Below, piece by piece: positions 17,337 through 26,389 of a stretch of DNA of 64,000 nucleotides. The translations under genes and the position numbers were made by a program. Position 1 is the stretch's first letter. The number at the start of each line of letters is the position of its first letter. Source of the stretch: HK1 sp965220535 (GTDB taxonomy: Bacteria; Pseudomonadota; Gammaproteobacteria; HK1); assembly GCA_965220535.1 (NCBI GenBank), contig OZ244833.1, positions 3,906,001 to 3,970,000 on the forward strand. Reading direction: 5' to 3'. The notes under the pieces were generated by a model, which had not been told where the DNA came from, searched no databases, and worked only from the letters and a program-made list of their open reading frames with translations.

Positions 17337-17951
17337 GTGTTTGATTCGACCTCATATATCAGAGCGGGTTGGTTCTCCCCGCCGGGAAACACGATTTCCG
17401 ATGTCTCGGAGGAGCGAGGCTGGACTCGGTGTGAACTCGCCAAAAGATTGAACCTTGACGAGCAGGCGATCGATGGGCTGATCAGGGGCGATATCCCCTT
17501 ATCTCAAGAGATTGCTTGTCGCTTGGAGCGCGTATTGGGTAGTACGGCTGCTTTTTGGATGCGTCGAGAGGCGCGTTACCGTGAAGGCAGGGAGTTGGAA
17601 TCCAACGGCGGATTCATCATCGAACCCATCGGTATCACTCCGATTGGCTCCATCGACCCCGATGCCGCTATCGAGGGCGCATGGCAGGCAATTGACGCGG
17701 CGAATCAATCCGGCGAGCCTTTGGATCGATGGCCAGGTCGGGCCGAGGCTCTTTGTGAGCTCGATCTGGAAGAGGACGACGATAGGCTGATTTCAGAAAT
17801 TGCGGCTGACCTGCTTGCTCATCGCATCGAGTCTTCAAGGTATCTCACATACGATAAGCCGCTTCGCGATGGCGGTAGTTGGGTAGACACCGATAGCCAG
17901 AGGTCTTACGATATTATCGCTCATCTTGCGCTATCGCCCACCTTGCGTTGA
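17337..17951 (+). CDS. Second HigA-like XRE HTH protein with an unrelated C-terminus
   Basis: GTG 17337 starts a 204-aa protein whose first ~85 residues closely copy the HigA helix-turn-helix (SPPGNTISDVSEERGWTR, LGSTAAFWMRRE). After ARYREGRELES the sequence departs completely: an acidic region with GITPIGSIDPDAAIEGAW and ELDLEEDDDRLISEIAADLL replaces the ImmA peptidase. No domain is recognised there. With its toxin dead, it may persist as a regulator that still binds the higBA operator, or as an antidote; this is inference. It is followed within 35 bp by an IS3 left end. Confidence 0.7.
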   Translation: MFDSTSYIRAGWFSPPGNTISDVSEERGWTRCELAKRLNLDEQAIDGLIRGDIPLSQEIACRLERVLGSTAAFWMRREARYREGRELESNGGFIIEPIGITPIGSIDPDAAIEGAWQAIDAANQSGEPLDRWPGRAEALCELDLEEDDDRLISEIAADLLAHRIESSRYLTYDKPLRDGGSWVDTDSQRSYDIIAHLALSPTLR

Positions 17952-17985
17952 ATCGGGCCGTTTGAGCGAACGCCGCTCCTCTCGT

Positions 17986-18644
17986 CCTAGGGTTTTTTGA
18001 GACACTCATTAAGGCCTGATTTTATGGGATAAAGGGGTGCCTGAACGATGAAAAAACAGGATGCGGGCCACGGTCTCATGATTGAACCATCGTGCCTTCG
18101 AGGGTCGATGAGATGTGGGGCACGGACATGACAACGATCCTTCTCGGCACTGGTCAGCAGTTCTGCGTCTTCGTGGCGGTCGACCGTTGTTCGGCGAGTT
18201 GCGTGGGTCTGCATGCGGCTATGCGAGGCACGCGCTTCGAAGCGTTGGAACCGGTCCGCTAGGGGGGGCTCCGAATACTTCGGAGCCATCGGCGATGGGG
18301 TTGATCATCCGCCATGACAACGGCTCGCAAGCAGCAACTTTCAAAACGAGATTGCTTGGGCAAGGATCACCTCGCTCGTTGCCGTCCTTTGTCCGTTCCC
18401 CCGAAGGCAATGGTTGTGCCGAGCGACTCATCTGCACCTTGAAGGAGAACCTGCTCTGGCTTGACACCTTCTGGACCATTGAAGAGTTGCAACAGGCACT
18501 GTAGGTATTCAAGGGTTGCTACAACCAGCACTGGCTGCTCGAACATCACGGACACTGCTCGCCAAGCTAGTTCAAGCGAGGGGCGGTGGACGAGATTCCA
18601 GCGGCCGCATAAGATGTAAAAGTGTCTCAATAACCTTAGGGCGC
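17986..18644 (+). mobile_element. Internally deleted IS3-family element with both ends
   Basis: The left end CCTAGGGTTTTTTGAGACAC starts at 17986 and the right end GTGTCTCAATAACCTTAGGG lies at 18623-18642; they are imperfect inverted repeats. The orfA start (ATG 18048) runs after about 45 bp into orfB sequence at 18098, so orfA and the start of orfB are gone. OrfB retains parts of the DDE integrase core (IIRHDNGSQ, NGCAERLICTLKENLLWLD) but is frameshifted and shortened. The element is not autonomous. It is related to the right-end copy at 39657-40217. Confidence 0.8.
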
Positions 18645-18864
18645 TACAGTTGCCATGATGGTGATTTGGTGGTATCTCTTAGTTCTATTGATGCGCGACA
18701 CCATAAGGTGCATGATCGCTGCTGGAGCCTGTCCATGGCAAGACTTGTGGCATACTGTCGTCAGTGGCCCTCCTTGGCTTGAATAAAGAGGGTATTCTTC
18801 TTCCCCATTCCTATTGTAGAGCGACAATTTGATGTATAATGGGACGGACATGGATATTGGGTGA

Positions 18865-19512
18865 ATGAACGCTCCACTGATTCCGAAGAAGCCGAAGATC
18901 TACCACATCGTGCATGTTGATCGGCTATCATCAATTATTGCGGATGGGTATCTTTGGTGCGATGCCGAGAGCCGTCGGCGATCCTCTCCCGGAACAATAA
19001 TCGGTATGAGTGAAATCAAGAATCGTCGGATTGAGTTGGCTTTGAAAAGCTACCCGGACATTTTTGTTGGGTCGTGTGTGCCATTTTATTTCTGTCCTCG
19101 ATCGGTCATGCTTTATATAATCCATAAGGGAAATCATCCTAGTATTTCCTATCGTGGGGGACAGTGCTTGATTGTTCACTTGGAGTCCGATTTGTATAAA
19201 GCCGTGAATTGGGCTGAGGAGAGTAATTTGAAGTGGGTATTTACTACTTCAAATGCAGGATCGAATTTTTTCGAGGATTATAACGATCTATCGTCATTGA
19301 AAGAAATAGATTGGAAAAGCGTTGAAGAAAAAAATTGGATGTCTTGTAAAGGTAGCAAGCAAGCTGAATTTTTGATAGAAACCAAATTTCCTTGGGAGTT
19401 GGTCGATTGTATAGGTGTCTACAATGATGATGCCTATCGTCAGACGGCGGATATAATAGGTGAACATCATCGCAGTCCGATGCTGAAAATCGAGACTAAC
19501 TGGTACTACTGA
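18865..19512 (+). CDS. darT: DarT DNA ADP-ribosyltransferase toxin (DUF4433)
   Basis: The 215-aa protein begins with the DarT signature IYHIVHVDRLSSIIADGYLWCD, has the NRR element (IKNRRIELALKSYPD) and ends with the catalytic glutamate region SKQAEFLIE near residues 170-177. DarT attaches ADP-ribose to thymidine (or guanosine in DarT1) in single-stranded DNA, stopping replication. The following macrodomain gene starts 13 bp later, the standard darTG order. DarTG systems can act in phage defence. Base composition is visibly more AT-rich than the metabolic genes, which suggests transfer. No damage is seen. Confidence 0.93.
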   Translation: MNAPLIPKKPKIYHIVHVDRLSSIIADGYLWCDAESRRRSSPGTIIGMSEIKNRRIELALKSYPDIFVGSCVPFYFCPRSVMLYIIHKGNHPSISYRGGQCLIVHLESDLYKAVNWAEESNLKWVFTTSNAGSNFFEDYNDLSSLKEIDWKSVEEKNWMSCKGSKQAEFLIETKFPWELVDCIGVYNDDAYRQTADIIGEHHRSPMLKIETNWYY

Positions 19513-19525
19513 GGAGGGCTAAAAG

Positions 19526-20590
19526 ATGATCTCATATCGGACAGGAAATATCCTCGCCGAGGATGTTGAGGCTCTAGTCAACACAGTCAACTGTGTCGGT
19601 GTGATGGGCCGTGGTATCGCCCTTCAGTTTAAGAAGGCTTTTCCTGATAACTTCACTAGTTATGTCGCGGCTTGTAAGAGCGGGGAGATGCAATTGGGTC
19701 GCATGTTTATATGTGATATGGGTGGATTGACTAACCCGAGATATATTATCAATTTCCCTACCAAGGACCACTGGCGTGCAAAGAGTCACATGGAGGATAT
19801 AGAGTCCGGACTTGATGCTCTAACCAAAGAAATCCAAGAGCTGAATATCCGTTCCATTGCAATTCCTCCATTGGGAAGCGGGCTGGGTGGTCTGGAGTGG
19901 GCGGAGGTGAGACAATATATAGAACGAGCGTTTGTCGATATGGATGAAGTGCGGGTCGTCATTTATGAACCAAACGCATCTGTTGTTGCCGAGGATGTGA
20001 TTATCAATCAAAACGCTCCGAAAATGACTCCAGGTCGTGCGGCATTGATTAAGCTGATAGATGATTATCTTTCTACTTTTCTCGATCCTTTTGTTACTCT
20101 ACTGGAAATTCATAAATTGATGTACTTTATGCAAGAAGGGGGCGAGGAGCTTCGGCTTAAATACAAAAAGGCACCTTATGGTCCTTACGCTGAGAATCTA
20201 CGTCATGTACTCAATGCTGTGGAGGGTTACTTTATTACCGGATATGTAGACGGTGGGGATGCTCCTGATAAGCCGATCCAGCTGTCGCCCGGGACAGTGA
20301 AAAAAGCCGAAAATTTTCTTTCTGAACATACCGATACCAAGGAACGTTTTGAGCGAGTTGCTGAGTTGGTGGATGGGTTCCAATCATCCGCTGGGCTAGA
20401 GCTATTGGCTACGGTTCATTGGGTGATAAAGCGTGAAAGGGTTTCTTCGGTAGGCGAGGTGATCCGCAATGTTTATGGATGGAATGCTCGTAAAAGACGA
20501 TTTACTTCTCGTCAGATTGCACTAGCAGCAAATAGATTGAAGGATAAGGGTTGGGTGGAAAATACTATCACTTATGACGAAGTGCTTTGA
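19526..20590 (+). CDS. darG: DarG macrodomain antitoxin
   Basis: The first ~155 residues are a macrodomain: GNILAEDVEALVNTVNCVGVMGRGIALQF carries the adenosine- and ribose-binding loops, with PPLGSGLGGLEW as the second loop. This domain removes ADP-ribose from DNA and reverses DarT. The ~195-residue C-terminal part (LEIHKLMYFMQEGGE, APYGPYAENLRH) is the toxin-binding extension of full-length DarG and resembles SocA/DUF4065-type domains. A good GGAGG ribosome site precedes ATG 19526. Total length of 354 aa fits the family. Together with darT this is a complete, apparently functional pair. Confidence 0.93.
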   Translation: MISYRTGNILAEDVEALVNTVNCVGVMGRGIALQFKKAFPDNFTSYVAACKSGEMQLGRMFICDMGGLTNPRYIINFPTKDHWRAKSHMEDIESGLDALTKEIQELNIRSIAIPPLGSGLGGLEWAEVRQYIERAFVDMDEVRVVIYEPNASVVAEDVIINQNAPKMTPGRAALIKLIDDYLSTFLDPFVTLLEIHKLMYFMQEGGEELRLKYKKAPYGPYAENLRHVLNAVEGYFITGYVDGGDAPDKPIQLSPGTVKKAENFLSEHTDTKERFERVAELVDGFQSSAGLELLATVHWVIKRERVSSVGEVIRNVYGWNARKRRFTSRQIALAANRLKDKGWVENTITYDEVL

Positions 20591-20690
20591 TGAGATGATC
20601 GTTTTGTTAATGTCCAAGTTGTCGATTTATTTTCACCTTTGAATCGTCAAGAGTGACTCTTCCTTAGCGAATTTCTCGAGGATATAGTCG

Positions 20691-21719
20691 ATGGCATTTT
20701 CATTTCAAAATTTTCATCCGAAGGGTATATGGATATTGCCAAGGATTTTCGAGAAAAAATATAGAAATAACCATTCGTATATTTTCAACGCTACAGTCAA
20801 TTGGATGCGTGCACTGTCGATCATAATTGAACAAAGCGATTATCTTGATGATGAAAATTTGCTCTCTCATTACAAATCAGTGGAAAGACGAGCTATAAAT
20901 CGTGAATCTGATGCATCAGTATTTAAATCTATGATAATGGCCTTCCATAATTATGCCGCTCTTTATCGCTTCCAAAAGGAAATTGAGCACCCGCGTGATA
21001 TTTGTATTTCTTCGATAGTTAGTTGGTATTACAGTATTTATTTTACATGCAAAGCGATGAATTCAGCCACTTTGGGGCAAGATCAAGAAACTCATAGAGG
21101 AGTTGCTCGTGACTGGCATAGTTTATTACTTAAGAGAGATTTTATATTGCCGCCGTTTTCTTTGAACCTGAGCTGTATAGCGAAAAATCATGCTGAAGAA
21201 GAGATCGATCGCTATCATTGTAAATATATTAATAACGTAGAATATAGTGATCACAAAATGATAGCCGAGCCAAAAGATATTGAAGATGCATGGTGTACGG
21301 CTATCTCTTATCTGAAAGGAACTTTGAGATATGAAAGAAAAAGAATAAAGAGAGATATAAAAAGTTGCTCTGAATTTAAGAATTTGAAAGTTAATAATTT
21401 TATAAAAAAAGAAGCGAGAGAACTCAGAGATAGGCGATTCAATAACGGTAAGAACGTAGTGAATTTTCTGACACAGGCTATTCGTTACCGAGGTAAGGCG
21501 AATTATCGAGATTCGATTTTTCTGGTTTTTGGATTCCAAGGACCAGAGAGTATCAATAGATTCATCAAAGATTTGACATTCGTATCCCGAGCCTTTCAGC
21601 GTATGGCCTCGTATTATTTATCAAGACGTATAGAGAAAGGGGCTTGGCCCAAGTTCGTCGAAGATTTGGGACTCAGTTTAGAGCCATCTTCTGGAGTTTC
21701 TCATCTTAAAGTGCCATGA
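20691..21719 (+). CDS. Unrecognised 342-aa protein, possible HEPN-like helical domain
   Basis: ATG 20691 follows GAGGATATAGTCG. The protein is helical, rich in aromatic and basic residues, AT-rich in codon use and without a signal peptide or membrane segment. The segment RDICISSIVSWYYSIYFTCK near residues 104-123 looks like the YY-containing helix of HEPN/SAV-type domains, but the RNase motif RxxxxH is not evident. A strongly basic stretch lies at about 207-245. It follows darTG by 100 bp on the same strand and shares its base composition, so it may have travelled with it. Function unknown. Confidence 0.6.
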   Translation: MAFSFQNFHPKGIWILPRIFEKKYRNNHSYIFNATVNWMRALSIIIEQSDYLDDENLLSHYKSVERRAINRESDASVFKSMIMAFHNYAALYRFQKEIEHPRDICISSIVSWYYSIYFTCKAMNSATLGQDQETHRGVARDWHSLLLKRDFILPPFSLNLSCIAKNHAEEEIDRYHCKYINNVEYSDHKMIAEPKDIEDAWCTAISYLKGTLRYERKRIKRDIKSCSEFKNLKVNNFIKKEARELRDRRFNNGKNVVNFLTQAIRYRGKANYRDSIFLVFGFQGPESINRFIKDLTFVSRAFQRMASYYLSRRIEKGAWPKFVEDLGLSLEPSSGVSHLKVP

Positions 21720-21970
21720 CGATGATATCGGGTAGAATCTTCATCTCATAGCAGGGTTGCGCTTCATGCGAAGATAGCGGAGTGACGAGCGGTGATCGTC
21801 GGCGATGCGGAGGCGGTGCACGCACTCGATTTTTGTGGCGGTCAGTGTAAGCTCGCACGGCTGTGGCGCATTGCAGGAAAAACCGGTGCGAGATGAAGTG
21901 TGTCAAGTGATGGATGGGAGGCGCGAGGCTTTCTTGCGCCGCTGTGCCCGTTTAGGTCGCGAGGTATGAA

Positions 21971-23227
21971 ATGCGCGTAGTCCGAAGAGAGTTGTTGGAG
22001 AAAATTCAGTTCGGCCAAGGCGGCTTTTTAGAGCCGAAAGAAGTCCGTTTTGCCCAAGGCAAGGTTCGGGAGCCGACATTGAACGATCTCGCCGATGAGA
22101 TCGCTGCCTTTGCCAACAGTCGTCGCGGGGGCGAGGTGATCTTAGGGGTGGATGATAAGTGCAACGTTCTTGGTATTCCTATCGATCGGCTCGATGCCGT
22201 GGAAGCGGTGGTACAGCAAGCGTGTGTGGATTCCATTGATCCGCCCGTTTATCCCCTGATCGAGCGTGTCAACTTACCGGATAGTTTTGGGGGCGACCGC
22301 CCGGTGATGCGCGTGGAGATTTCTTCGAGTTTGTTCGTTCACCGAAGCCCGGGAGGGTATTTTTACCGGATCGGCTCTTCGAAGCGGCAGATTTCTCAGG
22401 TGCAGTTGGCAAGGTTGTTCGAGCATCGCAGTCACGCTCGGCTTATTCGATTCGACGAAACGCCTGTTCCTGATGCAACGCTTGGGGATCTGGACGAGGT
22501 TTTGTGGAAACGCTTTGCGACTTCGCGAACCACCGACGAGCCGCGGCAGATGCTTTCCAAGTTGGCCATGGCGGCAAGGGGAGATGACGGGATATGGCGT
22601 CCTACCCTTGCCGGTATTTTGCTGGCTTCGCAAGAGCCTCATCGTTTTCTTCCCACAGCGTTCGTTCAGGCCGTTGCCTATCGTGGCAAGGATCTCACGG
22701 AGCGAACGGAAGCGGCATACCAGCTTGATGCCAAGGACATTACCGGACCTTTGGATCGACAGATCGCCGATGCCTGTGAGTTCGTGCGCCGCAATATGCG
22801 GGTGCAAGCGAGAAAAAGCGATGCGGGCGGGCGCGTGGATCTGCCGCAGTTCGATTTGCTCGCCGTGTTCGAGGCGGTGACTAACGCCGTTGCCCATCGG
22901 GACTATTCGATATGGGGTAGCAAGGTGCGTCTTCGGCTATTCGACGATCGTTTGGAGCTGTATACGCCGGGCATGTTGGTGGGTACGATGACCCCGGAGA
23001 GTCTTCCCTATCGGCAGGCCTCCAGAAACCCAGCGATCGTCAGTTTGTTGGCGCGTTGTCCGATCGAGCGAGACGATATCGAGGGTCATCGCACCCATAT
23101 CATGGATAGAAGGGGAGAGGGTGTGCCGATCATTCTTTCTCGCAGCGAAGCGCTTTCCGGAAGGGTGCCGGAGTACCGTTTGATCGACGAATCGGAGTTG
23201 TTGTTGACGATTCATGCGGCGGGTTAG
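21971..23227 (+). CDS. AlbA/Schlafen-domain ATP-binding protein with HATPase domain
   Basis: The 418-aa protein starts with an AlbA_2 (Schlafen-like) domain: EPKEVRFAQGKV and the glycine-rich DEIAAFANSRRGGEVILGVDD (about residues 17-65). The C-terminal half contains an HATPase_c_4-type segment, LFEAVTNAVAHRDYS near 300-314, with the N-box asparagine, and DDRLELYTPGML. Such proteins are annotated as RecG-like or transcriptional regulators and are common in defence islands; their biochemical role is unsettled. Its last ~160 bp recur in decayed form just after the stop. A second, distant paralogue lies at 48631-50037. Confidence 0.8.
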   Translation: MRVVRRELLEKIQFGQGGFLEPKEVRFAQGKVREPTLNDLADEIAAFANSRRGGEVILGVDDKCNVLGIPIDRLDAVEAVVQQACVDSIDPPVYPLIERVNLPDSFGGDRPVMRVEISSSLFVHRSPGGYFYRIGSSKRQISQVQLARLFEHRSHARLIRFDETPVPDATLGDLDEVLWKRFATSRTTDEPRQMLSKLAMAARGDDGIWRPTLAGILLASQEPHRFLPTAFVQAVAYRGKDLTERTEAAYQLDAKDITGPLDRQIADACEFVRRNMRVQARKSDAGGRVDLPQFDLLAVFEAVTNAVAHRDYSIWGSKVRLRLFDDRLELYTPGMLVGTMTPESLPYRQASRNPAIVSLLARCPIERDDIEGHRTHIMDRRGEGVPIILSRSEALSGRVPEYRLIDESELLLTIHAAG

Positions 23228-23237
23228 CGCGCTGTGC

Positions 23238-23390
23238 TTCGAGCGAGACGATCTTGACATCGCGCCCGTATTGTGGGTAAAAAAAGAGGGGCGTGCCGAT
23301 GGTTCTTTCTCGCAGCGAAGCGCTCTTCGGAAGGGTGCCGGAATACCGTTCGAGCGACGAATCGGAGTCGTCGGCGGTTCTTGCAGCCAC
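23238..23390 (+). pseudogene. Decayed duplicate of the 3-prime end of the AlbA gene
   Basis: CGAGCGAGACGAT, then GTGCCGAT-TTCTTTCTCGCAGCGAAGCGCT and GGAAGGGTGCCGGA-TACCGTT-GA-CGACGAATCGGAGT-type blocks repeat 23066-23205. The intact gene and its extra tail are almost abutting. Reading frame is not maintained. Confidence 0.8.
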
Positions 23391-23457
23391 GGATTTTTGG
23401 GTTACTATTCACTGAGGCTCGTTCGCCGCTACCACTGTCCCATCGGAGCGAACCACT

Positions 23458-24081
23458 ATGTCCTATCACCACATCACCGCGGTCGGTCGGTCGATCCATT
23501 GCAGCCTTTTGTGCGCTGCGGTCGGCTCGTTTGCGCTGCTCCTTGCGCCGGTGTCGTTGTCGGCGGCACCTCCGCCGATTACCGACCTTGTTTGCTCGGA
23601 CGAAGATGATCGCACCAAGTTCCAAACGATCATTGGATATATCGAAACCAAGAACAAGGCGATGCTAAGCCAGGCCATCAGCCAATCGCCGAATATCGTT
23701 ACCGAATGTCATGGGACCAATGGATATAACGCATTGCACTACGCCTCCGTTCACGGGGATATCGAGGGCGCGAAGATCCTGCTCGAAGCCGGTGCCGATC
23801 GGCGAAAGGAGGCCTTGGTGGTGGCCAACTCCCCGTGCCCCGAAACTCCCTACGGTGTCGCCTTGGTACTGAATCGGCGCGGAGTGGGGGAGTTGCGGCC
23901 CCCGGCACTGCTCGCAGTGCTCGACTACGACCCGCGAGACGCCGCTTGGGTAAGCGCCGGTGGAAGCAGCGGTTCGGCGACGGAGGAAGGAGCAGGAGGG
24001 GCGACAGCGACGGCGACGACCGAGACGTGTCAGCTGCGCAATAACGAAATCAGGGTATGGACGGCCGGTCGTACGCACTAG
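23458..24081 (+). CDS. Secreted small ankyrin-repeat protein
   Basis: The 207-aa protein starts MSYHHITAVGRSI, has a hydrophobic core CAAVGSFALLLAPVSLSAAP ending in a signal-peptidase-like site near residue 39, and then one clear ankyrin repeat (GYNALHYASVHGDIEGAKIL, residues ~88-110) with weaker neighbours. The C-terminus is Gly/Ala/Thr-rich (residues ~165-190) and may be unstructured. Ankyrin proteins exported from the cell often contact other proteins, including host proteins in symbionts; here only the export signal and repeat are visible. Two other exported ankyrin proteins occur in the window. Confidence 0.65.
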   Translation: MSYHHITAVGRSIHCSLLCAAVGSFALLLAPVSLSAAPPPITDLVCSDEDDRTKFQTIIGYIETKNKAMLSQAISQSPNIVTECHGTNGYNALHYASVHGDIEGAKILLEAGADRRKEALVVANSPCPETPYGVALVLNRRGVGELRPPALLAVLDYDPRDAAWVSAGGSSGSATEEGAGGATATATTETCQLRNNEIRVWTAGRTH

Positions 24082-24446
24082 GTAGGGCACTCTTGTCGTT
24101 TGTAAGGATCTGCGCGATATCACGCCCTTGCGCCCCGCCAGCATCGCATGATGTCGGTGTCTTGATAATGATGCCGATGCTCGCGACTCCATCGGTGGAT
24201 GTATCGCAGCAAGCCAAAAACCACGATCGACGCGGTTTCTCATCGCAAGCGGATGCGACATGATGAGACCGAGGTGAAGGTTCCGTATCAAAGACCGAGT
24301 CATCGCGTGCGTGGCATACGATAAGGGGGGATCGACTTCCGTAATACTCGCACCACTATCCTCGTGGAATACGCAAAGAGAATTCGAGCGGCTCTATCGG
24401 ACGAGAGAAGAGATCGAATACACGTGCGCCAAGGGGGAAGGTCCCC
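24082..24446. other. 365-bp gap without recognisable gene
   Basis: Short overlapping frames on both strands carry stops and no known motif. The 3-prime part ends directly at the IS3 left terminus at 24447. Confidence 0.5.
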
Positions 24447-25010
24447 CGCCCTAGAGTTATTTGAGTCCCCCCTCAAGACCTGCTCTTATGGGATAACGGA
24501 GTGACTTCACGATGAAAAAAGATCATGCCGAGAACGCAGGAGCCCAAGCCGTGGGAACGTCGCTTGGAGAGGATCGGTCTTCGAGCGGGAAGCGACGAAT
24601 GACGGCCTCGCGTAAGCGAAGAGGCTGTGCGGCGGTTGATGAAGGGTGAGGGTATGGAGCCGGTTGCCTGGAGTTTCTTAGGTGACGGCAGCCGATGTCA
24701 GCCGCCGGCATGAGAGGGTTATCGAAGCGAGTTTGTATAGCCTGCAGTCTCGGGCTCGCGACGCCCGGGACGTGGAGATCGACCGGCTGCGCACCAAGGC
24801 GGGCGAGCTCACCATGGACAACGGGCTTCTTGACAAGAAGTTCGAGAGGATGGAAGTCGGCCGCCTTTTGGTCGGCGGAGGTCGAAGCGATGAGCGCCGC
24901 GCTGTCGATTTCCACGAGAAAGACCTAGGGTGTCTCGCGGGGTCTGCCGAGTCTGGAAGATGAATCGCTCCGGCGTATACCGCGGTCTGAAAGCGGGGTC
25001 GGACAACTAG
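24447..25010 (+). mobile_element. IS3-family remnant: left end, orfA and start of orfB
   Basis: CGCCCTAGAGTTATTTGAG at 24447 is the left terminus. The orfA frame starts at 24512 (MKKDHAENAGAQAVG) and shifts frame near 24615; the HTH, a segment LQSRARDARDVEIDRLR and the leucine-zipper-like tail can be followed through three frames. OrfB begins near 24905 and breaks off by about 25010, where the repeat containing an ABC-ATPase tail starts. The right end is absent. Confidence 0.75.
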
Positions 25011-25071
25011 GTCTAGCGCCGTCGAGCCGGTCCATGCAGGCCGATGCCCGATCCGGAACCGGTCGAAGTCT

Positions 25072-25490
25072 GGCGACCTAGTCATCGACACCCCCGCAAC
25101 GCGCATAAAGCACGCATAAAGCACAAGTATTTCACCCACCCCCGCCCTAAAGGATCTGACTCAAAAATTCCTTGGTGCGAGGGTCTTTGGCGTCGGTGAA
25201 AAAAGTCGCCGGCGGTACGTGCTCGACGATGACGCCGTTGTCGGTGAAATAGATATGGTCGGCGACCTCGCGAGCGAATCCCATCTCGTGCGTGACCAAG
25301 ATGCAGGTCATGCCGTCTTGCGCCAGTTCTTTGATGGTGACGAGGACCACCTTCACCGTTTCCGGATCGAGCGCGGCCGTTACCTCGTCGAAGAGCATGA
25401 CATCGGGGCTCATCGCCAGCGATCGGGCGATGGCGACGCGCTGTTGCTGCCCGCCCGAGAGTTCGCCGGGGTAGGCATCCTCCTTCCGAT
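25072..25490 (-). pseudogene. Near-identical duplicate of the ABC-ATPase gene tail and its downstream DNA
   Basis: 25072-25490 matches 25554-25970 with only a few substitutions, including the non-coding GCGCATAAAGC-GCATAAAGCA stretch after the stop and codons for the last ~115 residues of the transporter ATPase (ABC signature LSGGQQQRVAIARSLA to the C-terminus). Upstream it degenerates within 40 bp. The low divergence marks this as the youngest of the tail duplications here. Confidence 0.88.
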
Positions 25491-25628
25491 GCCGACCTTT
25501 GTCGATAAATTCACACCGGAGGCGGCCCATCTTATCAATCTCGACTCGCCTGTAGCGACCTAGTTATCGACACCCCCGCAACGCGCATAAAGCGCGCATA
25601 AAGCACAAGTATTTCACCCACCCCCGCC

Positions 25629-26378
25629 CTAAAGGATCTGACTCAAAAATTCCTTGGTGCGAGGGTCTTTGGCGTCGGTGAAAAAGGTCGCCGGCGGTCC
25701 GTGCTCGACGATGACGCCGTTGTCGGTGAAATAGATATGGTCGGCGACCTCGCGGGCGAATCCCATCTCGTGCGTGACCAAGATGCAGGTCATGCCGTCT
25801 TGCGCCAGTTCTTTGATGGTGACGAGGACCTCCTTCACCGTTTCCGGATCGAGCGCGGCCGTTACTTCGTCGAAGAGCATGACATCGGGGCTCATCGCCA
25901 GCGATCGGGCGATGGCGACGCGTTGTTGCTGCCCGCCCGAGAGTTCGCCGGGGTATGCATCCTCCTTGCCTTCGAGCCGAACCTTCTTCATCAGTTCTTG
26001 AGCCCGTTGCCGCACATCCTCCGCTTTCTCTTTCAGCACCAAGGTCGGCGCCATCATGATATTTTCCATCGCCGTCTTGTGCGGGAAGAGGTTGTATTGC
26101 TGGAAGACCATGCCGACCCGTTTGCGAAGCGAAAGTTTGTCGAGTTTCGGATCAGTGAGATCGATGCCGCAGACTCTGATCGACCCGCCTTGAATGTCGT
26201 TCAGCGCGTTGATGCAGCGGATCAGGGTCGATTTGCCGGAGCCCGAAGGACCGATGATGCATACGACCTCCCCCTTCATCACGTCGAAAGAGACTCCTTT
26301 GAGGACCTGGAGGTCGCCGAAATATTTGTGAACGTCTCGGATCGAAACGATCGGCTCTTTTTCGCTCCCTTCGGTCAT
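25629..26378 (-). CDS. Polar amino-acid ABC transporter ATPase (GlnQ/AapP type)
   Basis: ATG 26378 (MTEGSEKEPIVSIRDVHKYF) follows GGAGGC; the 249-aa protein has Walker A GPSGSGKST near residue 43, Q-loop MVFQQYNLFPH, signature LSGGQQQRVAIARSL, Walker B VMLFDEVTAALDPE and the H-loop LVTHEMGFARE. It energises uptake of a polar amino acid or related compound together with the two permeases and binding protein upstream. It is the last gene of the operon. The annotated DEVTAALDP has Val in place of the commoner Pro, which should be tolerated. Its tail is duplicated at 25072-25490. Confidence 0.93.
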   Translation of the reverse strand: MTEGSEKEPIVSIRDVHKYFGDLQVLKGVSFDVMKGEVVCIIGPSGSGKSTLIRCINALNDIQGGSIRVCGIDLTDPKLDKLSLRKRVGMVFQQYNLFPHKTAMENIMMAPTLVLKEKAEDVRQRAQELMKKVRLEGKEDAYPGELSGGQQQRVAIARSLAMSPDVMLFDEVTAALDPETVKEVLVTIKELAQDGMTCILVTHEMGFAREVADHIYFTDNGVIVEHGPPATFFTDAKDPRTKEFLSQIL

Positions 26379-26389
26379 GAAAAAGCCTC

